DNA of 64,000 bases, taken from Gemmatimonadota bacterium. GTDB taxonomy: Bacteria > Gemmatimonadota > Gemmatimonadetes > Palauibacterales > KS3-K002. Below the pieces are notes generated by a model. It was not told the origin of the DNA. It worked only from the letters and a program-made list of their open reading frames with translations, and searched no databases. The translations under genes and the position numbers were made by a program. Location: contig CP070815.1 in assembly GCA_020344215.1 (NCBI GenBank), forward strand, positions 2,111,581 to 2,175,580, read 5' to 3'. Of this stretch, positions 52,872 through 59,485 are shown in pieces (the stretch's first letter is position 1; each line of letters starts with the position of its first letter).

Positions 52872-53600
52872 GTGGACGAGTTCATCACGCTCATCATCTT
52901 CTTTGTCGTCATCGGCCTGCTGGAAAGGATCCTGAGGGCCGCCCAGAAGGGTAAGGTGGAGCGGCCCACTGAAGGTGAGATGCAGGCGGGGGACAGGGAA
53001 GCTATCGAAGAAATGCCGGCGAGTCTCCAGGAGCTGATCGCCGAGGAGCTGGGCATCAACCTCGAGCGCAAGCCCAAGGTCAAAGGCCTACCGGAGCCGC
53101 CTGCGGCTCCGCAGGCGCGCTCCGCGCCCGCGGAGCACCCGGCCCGCCGACAGCCGCCGGCACCCGCTGTACAGAGAGGCCGCGAGCCCACCGTCTTCTA
53201 TCCGAGCCCGGCCGCGAAGGCACCGGCCGAGCGCCTGGAGAGTGCCGGGGACCGTGGCGCTGCCGTCGCCAGGAGGCGGAGGGAGGAGGTTCGCCGTCCA
53301 CTGCGCGCCGAGCTCGGGCGGCCCAGAGCGGCTCCAATCCGGGAGCCGCTGCGCGACGCGGAGCGGGGCCTGTCACTGGAGGAGCGGGCGATCCTGGAGC
53401 GCGGCGCGCCGCAGTCGGTCGAGCGGCCGCGCCGGCCGGAGGACCATCAGCGCTTCCACGAGCGCTACATGGAGGAACCGCCGCGTCCGGCCGCGCGACG
53501 CTCGCGCGTACCGCTTCCTGAACGAGAAGACTGGAGCCCGGCGCAGAAAGCGATTATCTGGGCGGAGATTCTGGGGCCGCCTAAGGGCCTCGACGAGTAG
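52872..53600 (+). CDS. Single-pass membrane protein downstream of floA
   Basis: A 242-residue protein with one N-terminal membrane helix (residues 4-22), a short acidic stretch and a long Pro/Arg/Ala-rich, probably disordered cytoplasmic tail. The C-terminus (about 215-242) has a possibly structured motif, EDWSPAQKAIIWAEILGPPKGL. No family recognised. GTG start, 24 bases after floA, so probably the third gene of the nfeD-floA operon and a candidate microdomain client or adaptor. Its composition makes homology hard to judge. Confidence 0.65.
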   Translation: MDEFITLIIFFVVIGLLERILRAAQKGKVERPTEGEMQAGDREAIEEMPASLQELIAEELGINLERKPKVKGLPEPPAAPQARSAPAEHPARRQPPAPAVQRGREPTVFYPSPAAKAPAERLESAGDRGAAVARRRREEVRRPLRAELGRPRAAPIREPLRDAERGLSLEERAILERGAPQSVERPRRPEDHQRFHERYMEEPPRPAARRSRVPLPEREDWSPAQKAIIWAEILGPPKGLDE

Positions 53601-53648
53601 CTTGCCCGAAATCAGGCTGCGAGATTGAGCGGGTCGGCGCGCTGGACG

Positions 53649-54245
53649 ATGGGTGAGGCGGTGGCGGTGCTGCGCCGTGACCGTGCCTTTCGGCCGCTCC
53701 TCAAGGCGGTTGGGCCTATCGAATTGCGCGGCCATCGCCCCTACTTCTGGACCCTCTGCTGCGCCATACTCGCCCAGCAAGTCTCCGGTGCCGCGGCACG
53801 CACGATCATCAACCGGGTCCGCGACCTCTATCCCGAGCGGCGTTTCCCTGATCCTCACTCGGTTCTGTCGACGGCGGCGGAGAAGCTCCGCGCCGCCGGC
53901 GTCTCGCGCCAAAAGGCACGCTACCTCCACGCCCTGGCTGAGGCGTTCGACAGCGGCGACCTGAGCAACGTTCGCTTCGCGCGCCTCAGCGACGAAGAGA
54001 TCATGGAGCGGCTCACCGCGGTGGTCGGCATCGGGCGGTGGACGGCCGAGATGTTCCTCATGTTCTCGATGCGCAGGCGCGATGTCTTTCCGGCGGATGA
54101 CCTGGGAATCAAGAGAGGAATGGAGCGCTACTTCAACGTCTCCGGCGTGGAGGCGATGCGAGAGCGCGCCGAACGCTGGCGCCCGTATCGGACGATAGCG
54201 TCGGTTTATATCTGGCGGGCGCTTTCGGCGATGCCGCCCACCTAG
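53649..54245 (+). CDS. HhH-GPD DNA glycosylase (AlkA/MAG-like)
   Basis: DNA-3-methyladenine-type glycosylase of the helix-hairpin-helix superfamily (198 residues), excising alkylated bases. The HhH motif is LTAVVGIGRWTAEMFLM (about 122-138) and the catalytic Asp lies in FPADDLGIKRG. There are no iron-sulfur cysteines at the end, which separates it from Nth/MutY. Start ATG 53649; a TTG at 53625 would add 8 residues. The stop codon coincides with the left end of a possible MITE. Confidence 0.9.
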   Translation: MGEAVAVLRRDRAFRPLLKAVGPIELRGHRPYFWTLCCAILAQQVSGAAARTIINRVRDLYPERRFPDPHSVLSTAAEKLRAAGVSRQKARYLHALAEAFDSGDLSNVRFARLSDEEIMERLTAVVGIGRWTAEMFLMFSMRRRDVFPADDLGIKRGMERYFNVSGVEAMRERAERWRPYRTIASVYIWRALSAMPPT

Positions 54246-54470
54246 CGGGCTGCTGAACAACGACTCAGCCATCCTGCGGGGTGCGCCTGGACATGTCGTC
54301 TCGCTACGTGTTGCCCGGCGCTCAAGTCCGTCAGCGAGTCTCGGTTCCCGCGCTCAGGTTCTGAGAGTGGCGAGGTGAAGTTGAGAGCCGGGCTCCAAAC
54401 TTCGCTCGGACGACTTCTCCAGGCGCACCCCTGCCGGCGAGTGAGTGCAGATTCCCTCGGCAGCCTGCTA
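54243..54470. repeat. Possible MITE-like element with imperfect terminal inverted repeats
   Basis: TAGCGGGCTGCTGAA at 54243-54257 and the reverse complement of TAGCAGGCTGCCGAG at 54456-54470 match at 12 of 15 positions and face each other across about 228 bases of non-coding DNA. Both ends carry TA, the target of IS630/mariner-type elements. The glycosylase stop codon lies in the left end. No transposase is present. Confidence 0.35.
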
Positions 54471-54481
54471 AGCGGGCGACC

Positions 54482-54805
54482 TCAATGTTCGGGGGTGGCG
54501 AAGCCGAGGCTGAACGCCTCCTCGATGATGTCTTCCAGGACGGGGAGTTCGAGCACCGGGAAGTCTCGGGTGAGGGTCCTCCAGATTAGTCCGCGCCCAG
54601 CCCCACAAGCCACCAGCTCCAGGGCCCTGTCTGTGGCCGTCGCGGTGCATCGGTTGAGCACCTCGGTGTGACAGGGGCCGCCGTTGCGCGTGGAGCACTG
54701 GGGGTGGCCCTGCCGGCAACGGTACAGCCGGCTCAGGCTGGCGAGCATCTCGTGCCGGGTGAGCCACTTACGAACGTCTTCGTGACTCGACGGGTGCGTA
54801 TCCAT
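54482..54805 (-). CDS. Hypothetical cysteine-containing protein (107 aa)
   Basis: A 107-residue frame from ATG 54805, with GGAG 5 bases upstream. It contains a cluster of cysteines (CRQGHPQC, GGPC, LNRC, VACG) in the first 75 residues and a helical C-terminus (LEDIIEEAFSLGF). No family recognised; the Cys pattern could bind a metal. An upstream extension is open but low-complexity and Arg-rich, typical of non-coding GC-rich DNA. It lies alone between the MITE-like element and a possible broken lipoprotein gene. Confidence 0.45.
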   Translation of the reverse strand: MDTHPSSHEDVRKWLTRHEMLASLSRLYRCRQGHPQCSTRNGGPCHTEVLNRCTATATDRALELVACGAGRGLIWRTLTRDFPVLELPVLEDIIEEAFSLGFATPEH

Positions 54806-55001
54806 GGAACTCCGGCGCTTGGTCGCTTCGACCGACTCGGGTAAGCTGGCAACCGACACAAAATAGCGGTCTCCCCGTCTGCAACAAGGCCGCCCACGAA
54901 CACCAGCTACAGGCACGGTTTGCGATGCGACGACCCCCCGAACAGATTCCCGTAACCTTCGCTGATGCCCGAGCCCTGCGGGGAACAACCGGGCGGTAAC
55001 G

Positions 55002-55139
55002 ATGCGGTGGCCGGCAGCGCTAGGCGGCCTTGCGTGCGCGTTCACCCTCGCCGGGTGTGCCGGGGGCCCCGAGTCGAGTGCGCCGACCCTGATCCGGCGC
55101 GCATCCGGGCCGTGTGCTCCGACGTGGTCCGCAGGGTGA
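55002..55139 (+). pseudogene. Small lipoprotein, probably frameshifted
   Basis: ATG 55002 opens a clear lipoprotein signal (WPAALGGLACAFTLAGC, lipobox Cys near residue 19) that ends after 45 residues. The frame one base back continues from about 55085 to a TAA at 55199-55201 with plausible helical coding sequence (ARIRAVCSDVVRRVKEAKAQ). One base lost in the G5C4 run at 55058-55066 would join them into a lipoprotein of about 66 residues. Alternatively the 45-residue form is complete. Confidence 0.4.
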
Positions 55140-55230
55140 AGGAGGCAAAGGCCCAGGAGCAGGTGCCGGCGGGCGGCCGGTATCAGAGGGTTGGCGATTA
55201 ACGTATGTTTCTACACGTTCCCAGGGGGTC

Positions 55231-55259
55231 TTGACACAGCCCACCTGTGATGGGAGTAT
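55231..55259 (+). promoter_or_regulatory. Putative promoter upstream of candidate RNA
   Basis: A perfect TTGACA at 55231-55236 is followed 17-18 bases later by GAGTAT/AGTATG. Transcription would begin near 55266, at a GTCCC-ACAGC-GGGAC hairpin. There is no protein-coding frame downstream on this strand. Confidence 0.4.
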
Positions 55260-55265
55260 GTTACC

Positions 55266-55475
55266 GTCCCACAGCGGGACACGCCGACTTAGCCATTGAG
55301 AGTAAGAAAAAGAAGGCCCCGGCACTTTAACCGAGGCCTGAACCTATAGATCGGCTGCTCTATATCAGCTACATGTGTGGCGGCTGACCCGGCACCGGGA
55401 GTGGGCGGCCGAGCCGGATGGAGGGACTGTTCCTACCTGCTGCCCGTGCAGGCGCCGCCACACGTGTATTTTTTT
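55266..55475 (+). ncRNA. Candidate structured small RNA ending in an intrinsic terminator
   Basis: The segment contains three hairpins in order: GTCCC/GGGAC (55266-55280), AGGCCCCGG/CCGAGGCCT (55314-55339), and a long-range stem in which 55371-55384 pairs with 55454-55467 over 14 bp (one G-U) around a 69-base folded loop, followed directly by seven T residues (55469-55475). It does not match SRP RNA, RNase P or tmRNA signatures that I can recognise. It could instead be an elaborate terminator. Confidence 0.4.
55304..55339 (-). terminator. Rho-independent terminator (minus strand)
   Basis: On the minus strand, stem AGGCCTCGG / CCGGGGCCT (8 of 9 pairs Watson-Crick plus a G-T) with an 8-base loop is followed by TCTTTTTCTT. 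It would stop minus-strand transcripts from the thioesterase region. Confidence 0.6.
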
Positions 55476-55512
55476 GCCTACCTGACTGATTCTCCTAGCG
55501 AACCACTGTCTC

Positions 55513-55716
55513 TTAGACGCCGGGTACCCGCAAAAGGTTGCCGCCGCGGGCCAACCGGCATTCAGCCTCCGTGAGGGGGCTTCCTTTCAACGCGACAACA
55601 CCTGCTCCGTCCGTAAAGTTCCCGATCGGGTCCGATGAGATCCGGACCGGTTCAGGGTATGGTTTGTCATACGTCTTGAAGCGGCTGGCCGCGCCGTGAC
55701 GGCGAGCCCAGCACAC
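55513..55716 (-). pseudogene. Possible gene fragment, C-terminus of a peptidase/amidohydrolase-like protein
   Basis: A 67-residue frame ends in LTEAECRLARGGNLLRVPGV. The GGNLLRV ending is reminiscent of membrane dipeptidase (M19) C-termini, which finish with a helix followed by GGNxLRV. The remaining upstream residues do not show the M19 metal ligands and there is no good start context, so this looks like a relic rather than a gene. Weak call: a chance frame in GC-rich DNA is possible. The whole stretch 55476-55760 otherwise has no supported gene. Confidence 0.25.
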
Positions 55717-55760
55717 CCTACGGTGTTAGGGCCCAAGAGGTTTCAGGCGCCGACCGCCGG

Positions 55761-56204
55761 TCAGCCCTGGGGCGTCGGGGATTCGAGTCTCTCGATGGCG
55801 GCCCGCACGTCCTCGGGTACGGGGACCACCTGCCGGGTGGTGTAGTCGTAGGAGACGACGACGCTGGTCGCTTCGGCGACCGGCGCGTTCTGGGCCTCGG
55901 ACACCAACTCGAAGGCCATGGCGAAGCGGTCGTCGGCGAGGTCCGTGACGCGGGCTCCGACGAGCGCTGTGTCCGGGTAGAAGAGCCGCCGGCGGAAGCG
56001 GCAGCTGGTCGAGTGGAGGATGGTGCCGATCTTCTGGCGGTCGTACGACTCGAGGAAGCCGCAGCGCTCGAGGTAAAGGACACGCGCCGAGTCGAAGTAG
56101 CTGAAGAACACCACGTTGCTCACGTGGCCGTAGGCGTCCATCTCGCCCCACTGGACGGGGATGCGGACGACGACCGGATAACCGGCGAGCAGCTGGTCGC
56201 TCAA
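55761..56204 (-). CDS. Acyl-CoA thioesterase, YbgC/4-hydroxybenzoyl-CoA thioesterase family
   Basis: Hotdog-fold thioesterase of 147 residues, hydrolysing acyl- or aryl-CoA. The active-site region WGEMDAYGHVSNVVF (about 19-33) contains Asp23, the catalytic position of the 4-hydroxybenzoyl-CoA thioesterase family, with His27 and Asn30. TTG 56204 is preferred: AGAGGAG lies 8 bases upstream and the domain starts shortly after; a longer frame upstream is Pro/Arg-rich with no domain. The window also encodes an hcrBAC-like reductase acting on the same type of thioester, but 9 kb away. Confidence 0.88.
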   Translation of the reverse strand: MSDQLLAGYPVVVRIPVQWGEMDAYGHVSNVVFFSYFDSARVLYLERCGFLESYDRQKIGTILHSTSCRFRRRLFYPDTALVGARVTDLADDRFAMAFELVSEAQNAPVAEATSVVVSYDYTTRQVVPVPEDVRAAIERLESPTPQG

Positions 56205-56266
56205 CGGCGTGGCTCCTCTGGGATCAGTTCGGGTTGGCGGAAGTGGGCTGGTGGAGCGGGAGGCGA

Positions 56267-56310
56267 GGGCCCCCGTAGGGGCCCGGGCGTCGCCTGAAGG
56301 ACGCCCGGGC
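56267..56310. repeat. Two overlapping perfect hairpins
   Basis: GGGCCCC-CGTA-GGGGCCC at 56267-56284, and an 11-bp stem GCCCGGGCGTC / GACGCCCGGGC (56281-56291 with 56300-56310). Their arms share four bases (56281-56284), so the two structures are mutually exclusive in part. They lie between a tiny basic protein gene and the thioesterase, both on the minus strand. No T-tract follows. Confidence 0.6.
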
Positions 56311-56315
56311 AACGT

Positions 56316-56414
56316 CTACCTCTTACGCTTGCGACGCTTATGAAGCTCCTTGCGCTTCTTCCGCCCGATCTTCCTGCGACCCGATTTTTTCAGCTTCGGT
56401 CTCTTGCGACCCAT
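56316..56414 (-). CDS. Tiny highly basic protein (32 aa)
   Basis: ATG 56414 opens a 32-residue frame in which about two thirds of residues are Lys or Arg (starts MGRKRPKLKKSGRRK). It resembles the very small basic ribosome-associated proteins (bS22/COX24-like) that bacteria encode as isolated genes; that identity is inference. No clear Shine-Dalgarno is seen. It precedes the thioesterase on the same strand, separated by the hairpin pair. Confidence 0.55.
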   Translation of the reverse strand: MGRKRPKLKKSGRRKIGRKKRKELHKRRKRKR

Positions 56415-56940
56415 GCGCTACCATGTTGAAGGGAACAGGCATCGAGGACTGTGCTGCGGCAGCGAATATACACGGGAGCCCTGCGGTGGCAATGTCGGCG
56501 GGGGTTAAGAGATAAGGGCGGGGAAGACTTCCGCCCCTCTGCCTGCCGGAGCCGCGACCCCCGCCGCCGTCCCGAGCGTAGTTACGGCGCCGTTCGCCGA
56601 TGGCGCTTTGGGCTGCAAGCCTCACAGCGTTTCCGCAGCAATGACGCTGCTGGTCGGGCGCCGATAGCGACCGTATCTGGGCGGGCATCTGTTCCTTGGA
56701 CGCCCCGCGCCCCTACCGGCGCTGCTGAAACGCTGATCCGTTAGGTCGCGGGCACGTAAGGGTAGGGTTCGCCATCCGGGTTTGTGACCAACGTGGCTCG
56801 GTGTGCCGCGTTGCGCGCCCAGTTTCGGGGCTTTCACCTATGGCCGGTTGCGCAGCGCTGCTACGTGAAGGAAATTCCCGTGAGCAGCCCCTCCTCAGCA
56901 TCTGTTCCGGGCTCCACTTTCGACCCTCATTGGAGGCAAT
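56415..56940. other. Intergenic stretch without supported gene
   Basis: About 525 bases between the minus-strand basic peptide and the plus-strand DUF4177 gene. Several short open frames exist but all are Arg/Pro/Ser-rich, as expected from random GC-rich DNA, and none has a ribosome-binding site plus recognisable motif. No repeat or RNA signature noticed. The DUF4177 promoter must lie near its 3' end. Confidence 0.4.
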
Positions 56941-57105
56941 ATGGCCCAGTACAAGGTGGTCCAGCTCAAAGAAAAGAAGGCCCTTGCTCAGGAGCTCGAA
57001 GAAACGCTCAATGAGCACGCCAAACAGGGCTGGACGTTTGTCGAGATGGAGAGGGCCCATAGGGCCGCCAGTCTCTTCTTCCTCCTCGTGTTTAGGAAAG
57101 ACTAG
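56941..57105 (+). CDS. DUF4177 family small protein (54 aa)
   Basis: A 54-residue protein with the DUF4177 pattern: an N-terminal strand YKVVQLKE, a helix ending LNEHAKQGWTFVEM, and a final strand LFFLLVFRKD. The consensus ribosome-binding site GGAGG is 6 bases before ATG 56941, and the protein ends naturally. Function of the family is unknown. It lies alone in an otherwise sparse region. Confidence 0.85.
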   Translation: MAQYKVVQLKEKKALAQELEETLNEHAKQGWTFVEMERAHRAASLFFLLVFRKD

Positions 57106-57280
57106 GGCCTCGGGCGGTGCTCAGGGGGGGCGCTTCAGGGATCTTGGATCCAGGCCCGAAAGAAGCGGCCAGTCCACATATCGTCTCCTGCTGTAACGCT
57201 GGGCCGTTGGCCAGCAGCAACTGCGTGACGTTTCACACCCGGTGTCCTCATTGCCGTTCGCGTACGTAGGAGCGTGACAC

Positions 57281-57673
57281 ATGAGTGACGAGCGTCAACG
57301 CAGCCGCATCGACTCCATCGACCTGCTTCGCGGGATTGCGATGCTCCTGATGCTGCTGGACCACACGAGGCAGCTCTATGGCCCTACACCCTACGCAGTG
57401 CTGGATCTCTCCCAGACCTCCCCCCAACTGTTCCTGACGCGCTGGACCACACACCTCGCCGCTCCGGTGTTCATATTCTTGGCTGGAGTGAGCGTCTACC
57501 TCTACGAGCAGAAGGCGGGGAGCCGCGCGAGGGCGTCGAAGTTCCTGTTGCCGCGAGGCCTTTGGCTGATACTCCTCCAGGTTACGGTCGTCAACCTGAG
57601 CTGGCAGGGCGGGTCCCTGTTGGGTGGAGATCCAAAGGACGTGGACAGATGGAAGAATTGCTGCGAGTTATAG
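57281..57673 (+). pseudogene. Truncated DUF1624 membrane acyltransferase-like gene
   Basis: The first 106 residues match the start of DUF1624 proteins (heparan-alpha-glucosaminide N-acetyltransferase catalytic family): IDSIDLLRGIAMLLMLLDHTRQ, then helices around 42-72 and 92-106. A ribosome-binding site TAGGAG precedes ATG 57281. Full-length members have roughly 350-400 residues and about ten membrane helices; here the homology stops near 57600 and the frame ends after 130 residues in unrelated sequence. Deletion or recombination is likely, leaving a non-functional stub. Confidence 0.7.
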
Positions 57674-57864
57674 TCGTCGTACTGCTCTATGTGCTGTACA
57701 TCCTCTTTATTCCGGTGATTATCGTGGCTGCAACGCCAATCTTCTTGTTGTGGCCGGCGAAGAAGGGGCCTGGGGGGAAGCGCGGGAAGAGAGATATCAG
57801 ACGTAGGTACAGGAAGCTGTGGAGGATCTGGGAAAGCATAGGTACAGGACTACCGACGTCCTGA
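57649..57864 (+). CDS. Small membrane protein (71 aa)
   Basis: ATG 57649, with AAGGA upstream, overlaps the tail of the truncated DUF1624 frame and encodes 71 residues. It has one long hydrophobic helix (about 5-36) followed by a strongly basic cytoplasmic tail (GKRGKRDIRRRYRKLWR). No family recognised. It may be original to the locus or a product of the rearrangement that truncated the previous gene. Moderate support from its start signal and from the helix plus positive-inside charge pattern. Confidence 0.5.
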   Translation: MEELLRVIVVVLLYVLYILFIPVIIVAATPIFLLWPAKKGPGGKRGKRDIRRRYRKLWRIWESIGTGLPTS

Positions 57865-57935
57865 ACCGCAGGGCGCGGCTGAAACGTAGACCCGCTGGCC
57901 ATCCATGGCCGACTACCAAGAATCGGAGGGTACTC

Positions 57936-58820
57936 ATGTCGAAGGCACGCTACTGCTGGCTTCCGTTGTGCTTTGCCGTCTTCCTCCAACCGGCGCTGTC
58001 TTTCTCAGAAGGCGAGCGTGACCCGTTGGTGCTGCAGGAGATGGCGTGGGTTGACGTTGCTGGATACCTGGAGACGAATGACATGGTCATCATTCCGCTC
58101 GGCAGCACTGAGCAGCACGGCCCTCACTTGCCTCTAGGTTCCGACTACTACCAGGCCTTCGCGATGGTCAAGGAGGTTTCCAGGCAGACCGGTGTAGTTG
58201 TGGCCCCTCTCCTTCTCGTTGGCTACAGCGAGTACCACATCGGGTTCCCTGGCGGCATCAGCTTGAGACCGGAGACGATGGAGCAGGTGGTTTTTGAGAG
58301 CGTTGAGAGTCTGATCAAGCACGGTTTTCGCCGTATCATGTTCTTCAACTATCATGGCGGCAACTCCTTGGTTCAGGAGCGGCTGATTCATCGCATCAAT
58401 CACACCACGGAAGCTACAGCCGTGGCCATCGGCCTCGGCGCCCCTTTCCAGGCCACTGAGGAGGGGGAGTTCTTTGACTGGCACGCCGGCAAGTCTGAGA
58501 CGTCAACGCTGCTGTTCGTCGCACCAGAACTTGTGAGGATGGAAAGGGCGGAGGAGCCAGATATTCGGTTCACGACACAGGCCGCAGAACTCAGGGCGCT
58601 CGCCGAGGACCACCCGGAGCTGATGTACGTCTGGGAGCAGCTGATAGGAGTGCCGTCCGATACAAAGAAGGGGGGAGCTAGTCACGAGCTGTCGAGCAAC
58701 GGTATTTGGTCGTTTAGCGATCCGAGGTCCGCAACAGCGGAGATCGGGGAGGAGACCTTCGCTCGGCTGACTCAGAACGCAGTCCGCTTTGTGGAAGCCT
58801 GGAGGCTAGCGTCCAATTAG
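57936..58820 (+). CDS. Exported creatininase family protein
   Basis: A 294-residue metal-dependent amidohydrolase of the creatininase/FAPy-deformylase superfamily, with a signal peptide (about 1-24), so probably periplasmic. The metal site is visible: Glu and His in STEQHGPHLPLGSD (about 52-65) including the later Asp, His in FNYHGGN (about 137-143), and Glu in DWHAGKSETS (about 179-188). Many members hydrolyse cyclic amides; the substrate is unknown. ATG 57936 follows GGAGGG. Neighbouring genes offer no pathway clue. Confidence 0.92.
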   Translation: MSKARYCWLPLCFAVFLQPALSFSEGERDPLVLQEMAWVDVAGYLETNDMVIIPLGSTEQHGPHLPLGSDYYQAFAMVKEVSRQTGVVVAPLLLVGYSEYHIGFPGGISLRPETMEQVVFESVESLIKHGFRRIMFFNYHGGNSLVQERLIHRINHTTEATAVAIGLGAPFQATEEGEFFDWHAGKSETSTLLFVAPELVRMERAEEPDIRFTTQAAELRALAEDHPELMYVWEQLIGVPSDTKKGGASHELSSNGIWSFSDPRSATAEIGEETFARLTQNAVRFVEAWRLASN

Positions 58821-58864
58821 GGCGGCTTAGGAAGTGATGGCGCGGCGCGTCGAGCGGACGCCTG

Positions 58865-59281
58865 CTACTCAGTCGCCGGTGGACCGAGGTGTGGCCGTGT
58901 CACACGGCCCGTGCCCCACGCCTCCCGGATCTCGACCAGCAGATTGCCCTCTCCGGGCATGAAGGCGCCATCCGCCGCGGCGATGGCGAACAGATCGTCG
59001 AGTGCGGCGACGCGTCCTTCCTCATCGAGCACGTCCGCGACGAGTTGGACGGATTCGCGCAGGTTCTTCGCTTCCTGCCGTTCCTTATCCGAACCCAGTG
59101 CTGCGACGGCCGTCATCACGATCTGCATGAGCTCATCTGCCGGGATCTCGGGGTTCCACTGGTGGAGCTTCTCGCAGAACACATCCAGCTCGTCGTTCGT
59201 GATCTCGCCGTCGCTCGAGGCGACCGCGGCGTAGACGTAGGCGAGGTGATGCAATTCGGTCCACTCGTCGCGGTTGGACAT
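58865..59281 (-). CDS. TerB-like protein
   Basis: A 138-residue all-helical protein of the TerB (tellurite resistance) superfamily. It has two acidic Asp-rich turns in equivalent positions, SSDGEITNDEL (about 22-32) and AADGAFMPGE (about 105-114), typical of the duplicated TerB motif thought to bind divalent metal. Encoded alone, without other ter genes, so a role in tellurite resistance is not implied. Divergent from the decarboxylase across about 200 bases. Confidence 0.8.
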   Translation of the reverse strand: MSNRDEWTELHHLAYVYAAVASSDGEITNDELDVFCEKLHQWNPEIPADELMQIVMTAVAALGSDKERQEAKNLRESVQLVADVLDEEGRVAALDDLFAIAAADGAFMPGEGNLLVEIREAWGTGRVTRPHLGPPATE

Positions 59282-59485
59282 CGTTGGGTTCCGTGTTGGG
59301 GAACGGGAGGGGAGGGACTTGCCGGCGGCTCAATATACGCAGCCGCTGTGCCAGGGGACAAGTCGGGAAGTGTGCGTGAGGTGCGGGCGGCCGGGCGATG
59401 CCGGGACCGGCTTGCACGAGACGACGCTACGGCTACAGTCTTGATCATCGACGACGTACGGGAATACAACGCCCGGCCCCGTAAG

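Noticed and set aside
55266..55475. SRP RNA, RNase P RNA or tmRNA
   Set aside because: The SRP loop (GGAAGGAAGCAGCC-like), the RNase P GAGGAAAGUCC core and a tmRNA CCA end with T-arm are all absent.
58865..59281. Tellurite resistance operon
   Set aside because: Only a single TerB-like protein is present, without terC/D/Z/F genes.
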